Of a stretch of 21,566 nucleotides of DNA, positions 6,558 through 13,451 are shown piece by piece (position 1 is the first letter of the stretch; each line of letters starts with the position of its first letter). Both the position numbers and the translations under genes were made by a program. The DNA lies in assembly GCA_016880595.1 (NCBI GenBank), contig JAEHDC010000032.1:1-21566 (forward strand), read 5' to 3'. The stretch is from Candidatus Saccharimonadota bacterium. GTDB taxonomy: Bacteria; Patescibacteriota; Saccharimonadia; Saccharimonadales; EFPC-124. The notes under the pieces are model-generated. The model did not search any database, was not told the origin of the DNA, and saw only the letters and a program-made list of their open reading frames with translations.

Positions 6558-7679
6558 TTATGCCCCACTGCACAGCACCTTACAGTACAGCTCAATATTT
6601 TGCTCATGCTCCTCTAGTGTATTAGAATAATGGATTGTTCCGTCATCGCCAGCCACAAAGTACAAATAGCTGCCACTAGCTGGATTTGCCACAGCCTCCA
6701 GTGTAGCAATATAAAAATTAGCAATTGGGCCGGGCGGCAAACCACTGTAAATACGGGTGTTATAAGGATAATCCAGGGTTGTTGAGGGCTCAACGCCCAA
6801 GAGTTCAGCTGCATACTGATAGGTTACGTCCGAGCCAAGTACCATATTTTGCGCCAGCCGCGTTTCAAAAACCTGGGCAACTTGATATTGATCTTGTGTG
6901 TCCGAAGCTTCTTTAACAACAATTGAAGCCAAAGTTATACCTTGATACAAATTAAATCCGCGGTCAGCAAGCTGTTGGCGCAAATTATTTTCTTCTATTA
7001 AACTTTCAAATTCATCAAAAGTAGTCAAAATTACATCTTCTGGCGTTGCCGAAGCTTCAACATAATACGTCTCTGGGTAGATATAGCCTTCCAGATTGGC
7101 GCTAGCTGGCTTTTCGGCCAACAGCGGATGGTCGTAAGTCTTGTTTAGCGCTTCATCAACTGCATCCGCCGAAAAACCATAATCAATAAATTCTTGACGA
7201 ATCTCCTTAATAGTTAGACCAGGCAAAATTGTAATTTTACGCTGCTGCGTTAAGCCCTCGTTGAGCCACGTTACTATTTCTGAAACCGGCTGGCTAGCAG
7301 AGAAAAAATATGTTCCGGCCTGAACCGAGCTCTTGCCACTAAACTTCATATAAACCTTCATAGCCAAACTGCTTTTTATAAGATGGTTTTGCGCCAGCTC
7401 ATCAGCCACCTCGCTAGGAGAAGATCCGGTTGCAACATCAATTTCTATCTGAGTTGTATCGTCAGAATATGGTTTTAGCGCACTGTTATACCATAAAACT
7501 GCACCAATACAAAACGTTATAATTACCAAAAAAACCGCTAAAATCACAATCCACAGAGCGCGACGGCTTTTTTTAGGCTTACCCTGAGCTGGCTCAGGTG
7601 GCAAGTCCAAGCTAAACTTTGGTGATGATTTGTGCTCTTCTTTAGCCGGTTTTTGCGGCTGCGGTAAGATGCTGTCCAC
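6558..7679 (-). CDS. mltG: Endolytic murein transglycosylase MltG (YceG-like)
   Basis: 373 aa. The GTG start at 7679 is supported by GAGGAG 8 nt upstream, inside ruvX, giving a 38-nt overlap. A cytoplasmic basic tail (1-40) precedes a membrane helix (about 42-63), a LysM-like part (about 75-140), then the YceG catalytic domain: ILPGLTIKEI, LEGYIYPETYYV, LASIVVKEAS, YPYNTRIYSGLPPGPI and the C-terminal EHEQN. The family cuts nascent glycan strands at the inner membrane and so sets glycan length. In the usual SIVEKE motif the first Glu is Val here and the second (about Glu257) is kept. Last gene of the FtsA-like operon. Confidence 0.9.
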   Translation of the reverse strand: MDSILPQPQKPAKEEHKSSPKFSLDLPPEPAQGKPKKSRRALWIVILAVFLVIITFCIGAVLWYNSALKPYSDDTTQIEIDVATGSSPSEVADELAQNHLIKSSLAMKVYMKFSGKSSVQAGTYFFSASQPVSEIVTWLNEGLTQQRKITILPGLTIKEIRQEFIDYGFSADAVDEALNKTYDHPLLAEKPASANLEGYIYPETYYVEASATPEDVILTTFDEFESLIEENNLRQQLADRGFNLYQGITLASIVVKEASDTQDQYQVAQVFETRLAQNMVLGSDVTYQYAAELLGVEPSTTLDYPYNTRIYSGLPPGPIANFYIATLEAVANPASGSYLYFVAGDDGTIHYSNTLEEHEQNIELYCKVLCSGA

Positions 7680-8088
7680 TGCGCAACTCCTCTAAATAAT
7701 CTTGTAATATTATAGTTGCTGCCTCGGCATCTATGTCTGCCTTGGAGTAATTTTTCTTTCGAGATTTTAAACGTTCTTCGGCTATTACAGAAGTAACAGA
7801 CTCATCTTGCCAACTTATTTTTTGAACCAAACCACCAAGGTTTTTTTGTACAAATTCTTCAACTGCAATTGTTTGAGCTGTGGTTTCGCCAGACTGGTTA
7901 CGTGGCCGCCCAATAACCACCTCTGTTATCTCATAGTCACGTAAAAAAATCTGAATTTGGTCAATGCCGTTTTCGTCAGCCGAAACAGTGGCTAGCGGAT
8001 GCGCAATCATCGCCACAGAATCTGCCAGCGCCACTCCAACGCGCACCATGCCAACATCCAGTGCCAGGTAGACATCTTTATTCCTCAT
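7642..8088 (-). CDS. ruvX: Putative pre-16S rRNA nuclease / Holliday junction resolvase-like RuvX (YqgF)
   Basis: 148 aa, typical family length. RNase H-like fold with the first catalytic Asp in ALDVGMVRVGVALAD, the VVIGRPRNQSG loop, a WQDES segment (usually DERxTS/DExxT) and the last Asp in DIDAEAATIILQDYL. YqgF proteins mature the 16S rRNA 5' end in E. coli; a resolvase role has also been proposed. The ATG at 8088 overlaps the 3' end of the upstream gene by 11 nt and the gene overlaps mltG by 38 nt, so all are translated from one message. Pairing of ruvX with mltG is common in bacteria. Confidence 0.88.
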   Translation of the reverse strand: MRNKDVYLALDVGMVRVGVALADSVAMIAHPLATVSADENGIDQIQIFLRDYEITEVVIGRPRNQSGETTAQTIAVEEFVQKNLGGLVQKISWQDESVTSVIAEERLKSRKKNYSKADIDAEAATIILQDYLEELRSGQHLTAAAKTG

Positions 8089-9805
8089 TGTTTACCGTAA
8101 AGCTTATATCAATTTTGTCAGCGCTCGGCGCAGTGTTGACCCAAAATGGCGAAAAGTTGACCTCTACATTTTTAACGCCCTGAATTTGTGTAATTATTGA
8201 TTGAATCTCGCCGTAACGTTTCCCAACCAGCTGCTCCTTTAGTGATTCAGTGTCAATTTTTGGACCAATATACGCCGTGGTCAGCATTCGCGTTTCATAT
8301 GTGCCATCGCTCAAAGCTTTAAAATTCTGGAAACTGATGTCGTCTTCGCCCAAACTATACATCTGCTGGTCTGAAGTTTCTGCCAACTTAGCATTAACAG
8401 CGTCTGTTAAGATAGCTTTGGAGTCTGTTTTAGAAATTGCCACGTAAGTATAGGTTGTCTCAACAGTAATTTTGCCTTCTGTGGCAGCTTCACCAACCGC
8501 CGGTGAGACAGCTGGATCGCCCTCAACCGCAGTAAAACTTTCTTCAATAATTATATAATCGCTGCTAAACTGCTCTTTGAGTTCGGCTTTGGCCTCAGTT
8601 TCGTCTGGCGCAGTAAGCTTTTCTTCGGCCGTGTCAACATCGTTCTGGGAAACAACGGTCGCTGTCTTGTGACTGCCGCCGCTCATTGCTGACGAGCTAG
8701 TAGCGGTTACGACCACAGATAAATTAACCGTAAAGCTGGTGGCCGAGATGTTGTATTCATCGCCGATTTCGGAAGCCGTCACCGCAACATTGGCTTTGCC
8801 AGCATTTTGCGTTGGATTATTATTACAGGCTGAGGCGGTTGAGCTGCTATAACCCGGTACTGTTACCGCGGCATTACTGGTAAATTTATAGCCACTAGAA
8901 GAGGTAAATGTGGTACCGGCTGGAATTGTAAATGAACCAGAGCTGTCGCAGTTTGTTATGGCTATGCTGCCGCTGGCTTTGTCTCCAATATCTTTGGTGC
9001 CAGTTGCCGTAAAGGTGGTAGCTGTAGATTTGACAAGCTGCTGGACTTCTGGCTTTAGAGCAAGTTTTGCGGTGTCAGATGAGGCCGCTTCTGGGTCAAG
9101 CGTCAAGGATTTGTCGATGCTAAGAGATGAGGTTTCGGCCTCAATTTTTATAGAAGCGTGCGGCGCATAAACCAAGGCCCAAACTAAAGCCACAATAGCA
9201 ATTATGCCCAAACCGCCAAAAATAAAAATTTGCTTGCGGAACTTAGAAAAGTTTGGGACTTTAAATTTACCTTTATTTTTTTGGCTACCACCGGCAGCTG
9301 CGGCATAGCTCCTTGGCGAGCTTGGAGCCTCTGATCCTCTGGTTGACTTTTTAAGAGTTTCGCGGGCGATGTCAGCAGCTTTTGGCGCATCAGCAATTTC
9401 TAAATCTTCGCTCATTTCCTCGGCAATAGATTTGTCTGCTTGTTGCGAACCTAAAGCTTTATCCAGATCGCCCACTGGCAAATCAGCACCTTCAATAACT
9501 TCTTCTGCGTCAGTTTTTGGTGCAGAAACCATAGGGACTTCTGGCCGGCTTTGCAAGTTTTTGGCAACTGGCACTTCTAGGCTAGCCGCCAAGGAAGTCA
9601 AGGATTGATCGCTGGTGATTAAAACAATGCGTTTTTCTGCGTTAGTAGCTGCTTTGTTTAGCAGCTTAAGGTTAACTACACTCTGCAAGACACCAACTCT
9701 TTTTGGCGGCACTAAAGCCACAATTTTGCTGCCAGCCGCCTTGACCTTGGCAATTATTGCGGTTATGTCGTCTTCGGTGTCTATGTAAATTACGTCTTTG
9801 TTCAT
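8078..9805 (-). CDS. Bitopic membrane protein resembling the CPR 'baseplate J/gp47-like' family
   Basis: 575 aa. The N-terminal domain of about 90 residues (VIYIDTEDDITAIIAKVK..., then VALVPPKRVGVLQS and VLITSDQSLTSLA) resembles a family next to the FtsA/PilM-like gene in Patescibacteria, often labelled baseplate J-like; this is from memory. A low-complexity acidic linker follows to about 185, a membrane helix at about 191-212, then a Ser/Thr-rich outer domain of about 360 residues with a GSIAITN...FTIPAGTTFTS stretch and CNNN. It follows the ATPase gene after 1 nt. By layout, a cytoplasmic actin-like ATPase beside a bitopic partner, it recalls PilM-PilN (inference). No phage genes are nearby, so a phage origin is unlikely. 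Confidence 0.6.
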   Translation of the reverse strand: MNKDVIYIDTEDDITAIIAKVKAAGSKIVALVPPKRVGVLQSVVNLKLLNKAATNAEKRIVLITSDQSLTSLAASLEVPVAKNLQSRPEVPMVSAPKTDAEEVIEGADLPVGDLDKALGSQQADKSIAEEMSEDLEIADAPKAADIARETLKKSTRGSEAPSSPRSYAAAAGGSQKNKGKFKVPNFSKFRKQIFIFGGLGIIAIVALVWALVYAPHASIKIEAETSSLSIDKSLTLDPEAASSDTAKLALKPEVQQLVKSTATTFTATGTKDIGDKASGSIAITNCDSSGSFTIPAGTTFTSSSGYKFTSNAAVTVPGYSSSTASACNNNPTQNAGKANVAVTASEIGDEYNISATSFTVNLSVVVTATSSSAMSGGSHKTATVVSQNDVDTAEEKLTAPDETEAKAELKEQFSSDYIIIEESFTAVEGDPAVSPAVGEAATEGKITVETTYTYVAISKTDSKAILTDAVNAKLAETSDQQMYSLGEDDISFQNFKALSDGTYETRMLTTAYIGPKIDTESLKEQLVGKRYGEIQSIITQIQGVKNVEVNFSPFWVNTAPSADKIDISFTVNNEE

Positions 9806-9806
9806 G

Positions 9807-11072
9807 TTAGCTACTTAAAATGCGGTTAAATTTATCTCGTAACTTGTCTTTGTCTGATCCGCCGACCATGGTATCGCAACCAACGCGCAGCAGACCCATG
9901 GCAGTTATGTAAGTATGATCGCTCGCCAAGCCCGTCATGTCAACTACTCCGGCAACTTCGGATGGATGAATGAGTTGCACGGTTGGCTTGCGCGTAAACG
10001 GCAAGCTTTTGTACCAACTGTCGGTTTGTAGCACCTCTGTTATTTTGTGCAAGCTTGAACCGCCGCCGCAAAGTAAAACACGGTTTGGCAAATGATCTAC
10101 GGCATCAAATTCGCTCAATGCCAGCTCAACGCCATTTATCCAAACGTCCAAAGTTTTGTCTAAAGACTTATTTACTTGTTCACGCACGTCTTTTTTAAGG
10201 TTTTCGTGGTCGATGTTAACTTTGAGTTTTTCGGCGTCATCAAACTGCAAGTCCATGTCTGTGGCAATTGTCCGCGTAAAACTGCGCCCACCAATACCAA
10301 ACATTTTAGTGCCTTCTACACCGCCGTCACTAACCACAGCGATGTCTGTTGTGCCGCCGCCGATGTCTACCAAGATTGCTGTAAAGTTACTACTGGCATC
10401 TGCTCCGAGCACACTACGGCTAACCGCAAATGGCTCGGCCGCTACTGCCAAAAGGTCTAAATCTAGCTCCTGCGCTGTGCGTTCCAGCGCACCAATATGC
10501 ACCATTGGCGCAAACGCGGTATAAATTTGAATGGAGACGTCTTTGCCCTGGAAACCAATTGGGTTGCTGACTTTATAACCATCAATATGGATACTAACAA
10601 TGGCGCTGTTAACCAACTTAATTTCAACATCAGTATTGCCAGTTTCCCAGCCAATCTGTTTTTGAGCGCGGATGTGAGCACGCTCTTGAACCTTTTCTAT
10701 GATAAATTCCATCTCTTTTACATCCAACGGCACATCTGGATGCGGACGTTTATAGCGAATGGTATTGGTCAAACCCTTAACTAACTCGCCGGCAATACCA
10801 ATTATAGTCTTTTTTGCCTGAAAACCAGCTTGCTGCTCGGCGTCATTTAGTGCGGCTTCGCAGTTGCGCACAACCGCGCCAATATCAGAAATAGCGCCAG
10901 AGTGCATGTCGCTCAACCCCTGGTGCTCGCGCCCAACGCCAACAATTTGCAGCTCATCGCCATCAACTTTGGCAATTAAGGCTTTAACATATTCTGTGCC
11001 AATATCAAGCGCCAGCACGTGCTGATCACTCGCGCTAGATTTTGGCAAAACCTGCTTGAACTTGCTAAACAT
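9807..11072 (-). CDS. FtsA/PilM-like actin-fold ATPase
   Basis: 421 aa. Actin/Hsp70 fold: phosphate 1 loop ALDIGTEYVKALI, an inserted SHS2-type domain as in FtsA and PilM (about 95-185, ending YKVSNPIGFQGKDVSIQ), phosphate 2 loop ILVDIGGGTTDIAVV, and adenosine motif VLLCGGGSSL. Both ends could form short amphipathic helices (MFSKFKQVL and KLRDKFNRILSS), which may hold it at the membrane, as the FtsA tail does. It could serve cell division (FtsA) or a type IV pilus platform (PilM); the sequence alone does not decide. First gene of the operon, with an extended -10 12 nt before the ATG and no clear Shine-Dalgarno. Confidence 0.8.
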   Translation of the reverse strand: MFSKFKQVLPKSSASDQHVLALDIGTEYVKALIAKVDGDELQIVGVGREHQGLSDMHSGAISDIGAVVRNCEAALNDAEQQAGFQAKKTIIGIAGELVKGLTNTIRYKRPHPDVPLDVKEMEFIIEKVQERAHIRAQKQIGWETGNTDVEIKLVNSAIVSIHIDGYKVSNPIGFQGKDVSIQIYTAFAPMVHIGALERTAQELDLDLLAVAAEPFAVSRSVLGADASSNFTAILVDIGGGTTDIAVVSDGGVEGTKMFGIGGRSFTRTIATDMDLQFDDAEKLKVNIDHENLKKDVREQVNKSLDKTLDVWINGVELALSEFDAVDHLPNRVLLCGGGSSLHKITEVLQTDSWYKSLPFTRKPTVQLIHPSEVAGVVDMTGLASDHTYITAMGLLRVGCDTMVGGSDKDKLRDKFNRILSS

Positions 11073-11084
11073 ATTCTTATTTAG

Positions 11085-11093
11085 AGTATAGCA
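11085..11093 (-). promoter_or_regulatory. Extended -10 of the FtsA-like operon
   Basis: TGC-TATACT on the minus strand, ending 12 nt before the ATG. The predicted leader is about 5 nt, so the operon mRNA is nearly leaderless. The -35 region (CTGCGG) is poor. Confidence 0.5.
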
Positions 11094-11194
11094 TAAGCAA
11101 GTAAAAGCCGCAGCATTTTTTAGTTTTTCCCAAACTCGTGGCTTAATATTAAAATGAAGCTACAGGTTAGAGAGACAACGTATGCAAAATTGGG

Positions 11195-11227
11195 GTTGGG
11201 GATGAATCTGTGCGACTCACCCCCAAC
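11195..11227 (-). terminator. Stem-loop after the Ala-rich coiled-coil gene
   Basis: Minus-strand RNA GUUGGGGGUGA / UCAUCCCCAAC, 11 pairs with one G-U and an 11-nt loop; the plus strand has an A-C mismatch there, so it fits the minus transcript. It starts 9 nt after the stop codon. Only a weak AAUUUU run follows. Confidence 0.5.
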
Positions 11228-11236
11228 TACTAAGCG

Positions 11237-12349
11237 TCAGGCAGCCTTTTGGGCGGCTCGCAGCTGAGTGACTTCCGCTTCGACTTCTTCGAGGATCTTC
11301 TCGAGGAAGTTAATGACTTCGCGAAGCCAATCAGAGTCCTGCGCAGCGGGGTCAAACCCCTCTGCAAGGACAAAATTGAACAGCTCCTGCTCTTCAGGGC
11401 CGTAGCCCTGGAGAAGATTCCATTTATTGAAAGCGCCGAGCTTGGCAACCATACACCTGAGTGTACTAGCGCGCTTGTTAATGCGCTTCCGCTCAGCCGG
11501 ACTAGGACCGGTTCTCTTGGCTTTGGGAGCCTTAGGGGCTTGCGCCTCCTGGATAACATCATCCGATGCAGGTGCACCGGTGCGAGCTTCTTCAAGCTCT
11601 CGCCGCAAATCGGCAGAAAGCCACTTCGGAAGCTGCGGCGGCTTCCCGCTGTCTCCTTGCTGACCACGACGCTCACGCCAGGCTTTTTGCCTGGGAGACA
11701 CAAATGGCTCTTGAGATGCGATGTGCGTCACTTTACCGGTCTGCGTGACCGGCGGCAGAACAACGCCACCAACAGTTACCGGGGCATCAACTGTCTTCGA
11801 ATAACAAGCGATTGCTTCAGCAAGCCGCAGCTCTTCAGCAACGGCAGCCGCTTCAGCAGCCACTTTAGATTCTGCCACATCGCGATTCAAGCGAGCTTCT
11901 TCGGCAGCCTGCGCAGCCAGCACACTAGCTATATACCTCTCACGCCAAGCAAAAGCCTGGGCAAGAGCCTCATCAAAGTGTCCCGCCAGCGTTAGCTGCT
12001 CGACATCCGCGTCCTGCGGACGCCTACAAAGTGCCGACTTAATTCCACTGGGCATATTTTCCTTGTACTTGAAGAGAAGTTCTCCCCGCAAGGAGTATTT
12101 CTCCCCACCACTCATTGCGGCAACAGCACGCGCTGCAGCAGCCAGCTCAGCCGCCTCGGCGGCAACCATCACCGTTTGCGGCGATGGAGCAGACTGGCCA
12201 GGAAGAGCCACAGGCTTCGGTCGCTGTCTTCCTGCCAAAACAGCAGGAGAAGCAGGAGAAGCCGGAACGACAACCTCTCGCCCAGTAAAATTGCCCGAAC
12301 CCGGGATAGCCGGGACAGTGCGGGACATCCGGGTGCGTGACTTACTCAT
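11237..12349 (-). CDS. Unknown Ala-rich, coiled-coil, charged protein (370 aa)
   Basis: No family recognised. No signal peptide or membrane segment. Residues 1-60 are basic and Pro/Ala-rich, probably disordered. An Ala-rich helix lies near 62-80, a long Ala/Glu coiled-coil segment near 130-180 (ERYIASVLAAQAAEEARLN), a Val/Pro patch (VTVGGVVLPPVTQTG), a basic linker (KAPKAKRTGPSPAERKRINKR), and a C-terminal acidic helix (about 335-368). The ATG at 12349 has a GGAG site 9 nt upstream. Base composition is more GC-rich than its neighbours. The mRNA has a leader of about 160 nt with a large stem-loop. The architecture suits a scaffold or nucleic-acid-binding protein, but this is a guess. Confidence 0.65.
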   Translation of the reverse strand: MSKSRTRMSRTVPAIPGSGNFTGREVVVPASPASPAVLAGRQRPKPVALPGQSAPSPQTVMVAAEAAELAAAARAVAAMSGGEKYSLRGELLFKYKENMPSGIKSALCRRPQDADVEQLTLAGHFDEALAQAFAWRERYIASVLAAQAAEEARLNRDVAESKVAAEAAAVAEELRLAEAIACYSKTVDAPVTVGGVVLPPVTQTGKVTHIASQEPFVSPRQKAWRERRGQQGDSGKPPQLPKWLSADLRRELEEARTGAPASDDVIQEAQAPKAPKAKRTGPSPAERKRINKRASTLRCMVAKLGAFNKWNLLQGYGPEEQELFNFVLAEGFDPAAQDSDWLREVINFLEKILEEVEAEVTQLRAAQKAA

Positions 12350-12397
12350 TTCTTAACACTCCCTCCGCCTCTTTTGGCGAATAGCGACGTCACCTTA

Positions 12398-12456
12398 TTG
12401 CAACGTCTGGATTTAAAAAGCCCATCCAATAAGCTTCTTAAAACCAGACGCTGCAA
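12398..12456 (-). other. 59-nt stem-loop in the long 5' leader
   Basis: On the minus strand, UUGCAGCGUCUGG pairs with CCAGACGUUGCAA (13 pairs), then one U-U mismatch, then UUUAAGAAGC with GCUUUUUAAA (10 pairs), closing an 11-nt loop. Both imperfect pairs are G-U on the minus strand but C-A on the plus strand, so the folded molecule should be the minus transcript, the leader of the Ala-rich gene. It lies about 50 nt before the start codon. No U-tract follows, so simple attenuation is unlikely. It could be a protein-binding site, a stability element or a small RNA. Confidence 0.6.
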
Positions 12457-12491
12457 GCTAAATCAATAATTGCATACGTTGTCAAATTTCG

Positions 12492-12506
12492 CGACCGATA
12501 AGGTCG
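12492..12506 (-). other. Small 5'-end hairpin of the leader
   Basis: CGACC-TTATC-GGTCG on the minus strand, starting about 4 nt after the predicted transcription start. A 5'-terminal stem of this type can shield an mRNA from decay. Confidence 0.35.
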
Positions 12507-12516
12507 AACTTAAAAG

Positions 12517-12545
12517 ATTCTAACACTTTATAATGATTATGTCAA
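12517..12545 (-). promoter_or_regulatory. Promoter of the Ala-rich coiled-coil gene
   Basis: -35 TTGACA (12545-12540), 17-bp spacer, extended -10 TGT-TAGAAT (12525-12517). Start predicted near 12510, leaving a leader of about 160 nt. Confidence 0.8.
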
Positions 12546-12569
12546 TACATACCAAAAAAAAACTATTTC

Positions 12570-12578
12570 TGTTAGAAT
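12570..12578 (+). promoter_or_regulatory. Extended -10 of the HTH-containing gene
   Basis: TGT-TAGAAT on the plus strand, start predicted near 12585, leader about 34 nt. The -35 position (TACCAA) is poor, and it almost abuts the -35 of the divergent promoter, so the two promoters probably affect each other. Confidence 0.5.
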
Positions 12579-12618
12579 ATTTTTAGGGTCAATTGCTCTT
12601 TAATTCTAGGGGAAAACG

Positions 12619-13362
12619 TTGCGAACCGTGCCATTTGAGACCGCTGCTAAAGTCTTACGAGTAGACAACAAGGCCTTACAAGCTATAATAAGTTTCTATT
12701 GTATTGAGAGCGATCCTCAAAAAGACATATTCTTAGAGGACATTGAAAACAGCCTGTCTTCAGCATGGACCGGTGATATCAACAGCCGGCCATGGCTTAC
12801 CGAGCTCACCAGTGCGCCGGGCAAAAGCCTGCTCACTCTATCTGAAGTTTGCCAACTAAGCCCGGAATACGTTTTTAAAATTGCTTCCGGCGAGTTGCCA
12901 GTTTTTAGGATTGCACTCCCAAGCTGCTCGATGGCCGACCTTATCTTAGTACCACTAACAGCAATAGACCAGTGCTCGCTCGACAGCGGCTTAAGCGCAT
13001 GTCTAACTAAAGGCTTTGTTAGGCAATTCTTGTGCATTTCTAGATTGAACGATATCGCTAAAGAACTTGGGATCGAGCGTTCGGCGGCAGCATCGCTGTT
13101 TAACAGCGTACGACTAGCTAACAAGGAAACGCTTTACGCAAGTGTGGAATCTAGGCTTTTTGGCGAAGGAATGACACCCGAAGCATGGCACCGCTTAATA
13201 ACTTTAAGCGGCCACACCGTCTCACCGACGGCTTCATATAGCGTAACGGGCAAAGGCATAATGGAAACCGTTATAAGGTTAAATCATCTCCCAGGTTTAC
13301 TTTATGCAAATAGAAGGCGCGCCCTGTGGGAGCCGGCAGTGCAGGCCATGGTAAAGCCATAA
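12619..13362 (+). CDS. Unknown protein with helix-turn-helix-like segments (247 aa)
   Basis: No family recognised. The TTG start at 12619 has an AGGGG Shine-Dalgarno about 7 nt upstream. Three stretches look like helix-turn-helix units: TAAKVLRVDNKALQAII near the N-terminus, LSEVCQLSPEYVFKIASG near residue 75, and NDIAKELGIERSAAASLF near 145, the last being the best match. No membrane segment. It faces the Ala-rich gene and shares mirrored promoter elements with it, a layout typical of a regulator and its target (inference). A perfect 11-bp hairpin follows its stop. Either a DNA-binding regulator or a protein that merely contains helical hairpins. Confidence 0.65.
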   Translation: MRTVPFETAAKVLRVDNKALQAIISFYCIESDPQKDIFLEDIENSLSSAWTGDINSRPWLTELTSAPGKSLLTLSEVCQLSPEYVFKIASGELPVFRIALPSCSMADLILVPLTAIDQCSLDSGLSACLTKGFVRQFLCISRLNDIAKELGIERSAAASLFNSVRLANKETLYASVESRLFGEGMTPEAWHRLITLSGHTVSPTASYSVTGKGIMETVIRLNHLPGLLYANRRRALWEPAVQAMVKP

Positions 13363-13366
13363 CCCT

Positions 13367-13396
13367 TGGGCGCTGCAGAAAATTTTGCAGCGCCCA
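13367..13396 (+). terminator. Perfect 11-bp stem-loop after the HTH-containing gene
   Basis: TGGGCGCTGCA / TGCAGCGCCCA with an 8-nt loop, 4 nt after the stop codon. Very stable, but no U-tract follows (CCCATCAAAC), so it is a terminator-like 3'-end structure rather than a classical intrinsic terminator. Confidence 0.55.
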
Positions 13397-13412
13397 CCCA
13401 TCAAACTAGTAG

Positions 13413-13441
13413 TTGAGCTATTAATCAAAATTAGGTATAAT
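13413..13441 (+). promoter_or_regulatory. Promoter of alaS
   Basis: -35 TTGAGC (13413-13418), 17 bp, -10 TATAAT (13436-13441), then 10 nt to the ATG. The predicted leader is only 3-4 nt and no Shine-Dalgarno is present. Confidence 0.75.
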
Positions 13442-13451
13442 TACATCTGTT

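Larger units (their letters stand above)
12509..12586. repeat. Mirrored promoter elements of the two divergent genes
   Basis: The minus strand reads TGTTAGAATCTTTTAAG (12525-12509) and the plus strand TGTTAGAATATTTTTAG (12570-12586). They agree at 15 of 17 positions, so each gene carries the same extended -10 and initial transcribed bases, placed symmetrically about 12547-12548. Confidence 0.65.

Noticed and set aside
8078..9805. Phage or contractile-injection origin of the baseplate J-like gene
   Set aside because: No other tail, sheath, spike or phage genes are nearby, and it sits in a tight core operon with an FtsA-like gene, ruvX and mltG. The name reflects weak similarity.
11230..11703. 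157-aa open frame on the minus strand inside the Ala-rich gene
   Set aside because: It overlaps the 370-aa gene in another frame, has the Arg/Ser/Leu-rich composition of a shadow of GC-rich coding DNA, and lacks its own ribosome site.
11249..11995. 248-aa open frame on the plus strand opposite the Ala-rich gene
   Set aside because: The minus frame has a promoter, ribosome site, plausible helices and terminator. The plus frame has no upstream signals and an unnatural composition.
12480..12485. Second TTGACA-like hexamer on the minus strand within the leader
   Set aside because: The -10 position 17 bp downstream reads TTTAGC, a poor match. The promoter at 12517-12545 is far better.
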